Below are positions 63,812 through 64,000 of a stretch of 64,000 nt of DNA, in pieces. The stretch comes from Peribacillus simplex. GTDB taxonomy: Bacteria; Bacillota; Bacilli; Bacillales; DSM-1321. Every line of letters begins with the position of its first letter. Position 1 is the first letter of the stretch. Below the pieces are notes generated by a model that was given only the letters and a program-made list of their open reading frames with translations, was not told where the DNA came from and made no database searches. The stretch is from NCBI RefSeq assembly GCF_001542915.1, contig NZ_LNNH01000023.1:1-64000 (forward strand), given 5' to 3'. The translations under genes were made by a program, and so were the position numbers.

Positions 63812-64000
63812 TCAAAACATCGAGGAGCTGTGCATGGGCTGGACCTTTGCTTTTGGGTCGATATATTGTTTGGCGTGATTGACGGCAGTGGGCGCCTCGC
63901 CGAAGCCGCTCGCGATCAATTTAACTTTGCCGTCATAGGTTGCGATATCGCCGGCAGCGTATATTCCGGGAATATTCGTTTCCATTTTGGTATTGACCAA
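63812..64000 (-). CDS. yumC: Ferredoxin-NADP reductase, C-terminal part
   Basis: Last 62 residues of a thioredoxin-reductase-like ferredoxin/flavodoxin-NADP reductase; the remainder lies beyond the window. The FAD contact [21 protein letters not shown] and the end [20 protein letters not shown] (shown by their ends) are diagnostic of B. subtilis YumC, including the C-terminal HSSSMF region that stacks on the flavin. Gene position close to yutM and yuzB matches B. subtilis yumC. Confidence 0.9.
   Translation of the reverse strand: MVNTKMETNIPGIYAAGDIATYDGKVKLIASGFGEAPTAVNHAKQYIDPKAKVQPMHSSSMF

Noticed and set aside
63220-63882. Several 80-144 codon ORFs over the 189-bp repeats
   Set aside because: The same peptide appears twice because of the DNA duplication; no ribosome site; typical false gene call on a dispersed repeat.

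Overview
The window reads as a chromosomal segment of a Gram-positive, endospore-forming Bacillaceae. Evidence includes AGGAGG-type ribosome binding sites, GTG and TTG starts, a GerA-type germinant receptor operon, CotF-like coat proteins, YhcN-family spore lipoproteins, LytH, YutH and YunB, and lipoteichoic acid synthase. Gene order from about 19.6 to 64 kb follows the Bacillus subtilis yus-yur/suf-yun-yut-yum block closely. The sequence style (dispersed intergenic repeats, SufU rather than IscU) suggests a Peribacillus (Bacillus simplex group) relative; the genus is an inference, not something the sequence proves.

Layout. 0-0.9 kb: a decayed IS1182-type transposase, then about 1 kb without a convincing gene. 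1.9-6.5 kb: LTA synthase, an RraA-like protein, small membrane and stress proteins and a spore lipoprotein. 6.6-10.3 kb: a three-gene germinant receptor operon. 10.3-13.5 kb: a fossil of an alpha-glucosidase start, a lysine permease under a lysine riboswitch, and a LacI-type repressor. 14.0-17.5 kb: the mntABCD manganese importer with candidate MntR boxes. 17.7-18.8 kb: an FtsW/RodA/SpoVE-family protein. 19.0-19.6 kb: a 21-bp tandem array. 19.7-29.0 kb: coat proteins, proline dehydrogenase fadM, the fadNAE beta-oxidation operon with a FadR operator, then yusI, gcvH, yusF and yusE. 29.1-33.6 kb: a methionine/SAM module, with metY and metNPQ each behind its own SAM-I riboswitch. 34.6-39.8 kb: sufCDSUB, the main iron-sulfur cluster assembly operon. 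40.2-54.4 kb: yunF-yunA(lytH), lipA, yutC-yutH and an L,D-transpeptidase. 54.6-57.9 kb: hom-thrC-thrB. 58.0-64 kb: the Nfu and A-type iron-sulfur carriers, yuzD, yutJ, yuzB, a DUF2225 protein, a YhfK-like protein and the C-terminus of a ferredoxin-NADP reductase.

Functional threads. Iron-sulfur and lipoate biology cluster here: SufCDSUB builds clusters, Nfu and the A-type carrier distribute them, LipA uses them to make lipoyl groups, and GcvH is a lipoyl carrier. Methionine import and synthesis are controlled by SAM, and lysine import by lysine. Fatty-acid oxidation is controlled by FadR.

No new defence system, phage, CRISPR array or biosynthetic cluster was found. The most unusual material is non-coding: two unrelated tandem arrays that both use a 20-21 bp unit (18.99-19.57 kb and 62.1-62.42 kb, the first with relatives at 33.7 and 45.25 kb), a 189-bp direct duplication with degraded copies elsewhere, a duplicated sufB tail, a one-base frameshift near the end of yunB, and an orphan KdpF-like micro-ORF.
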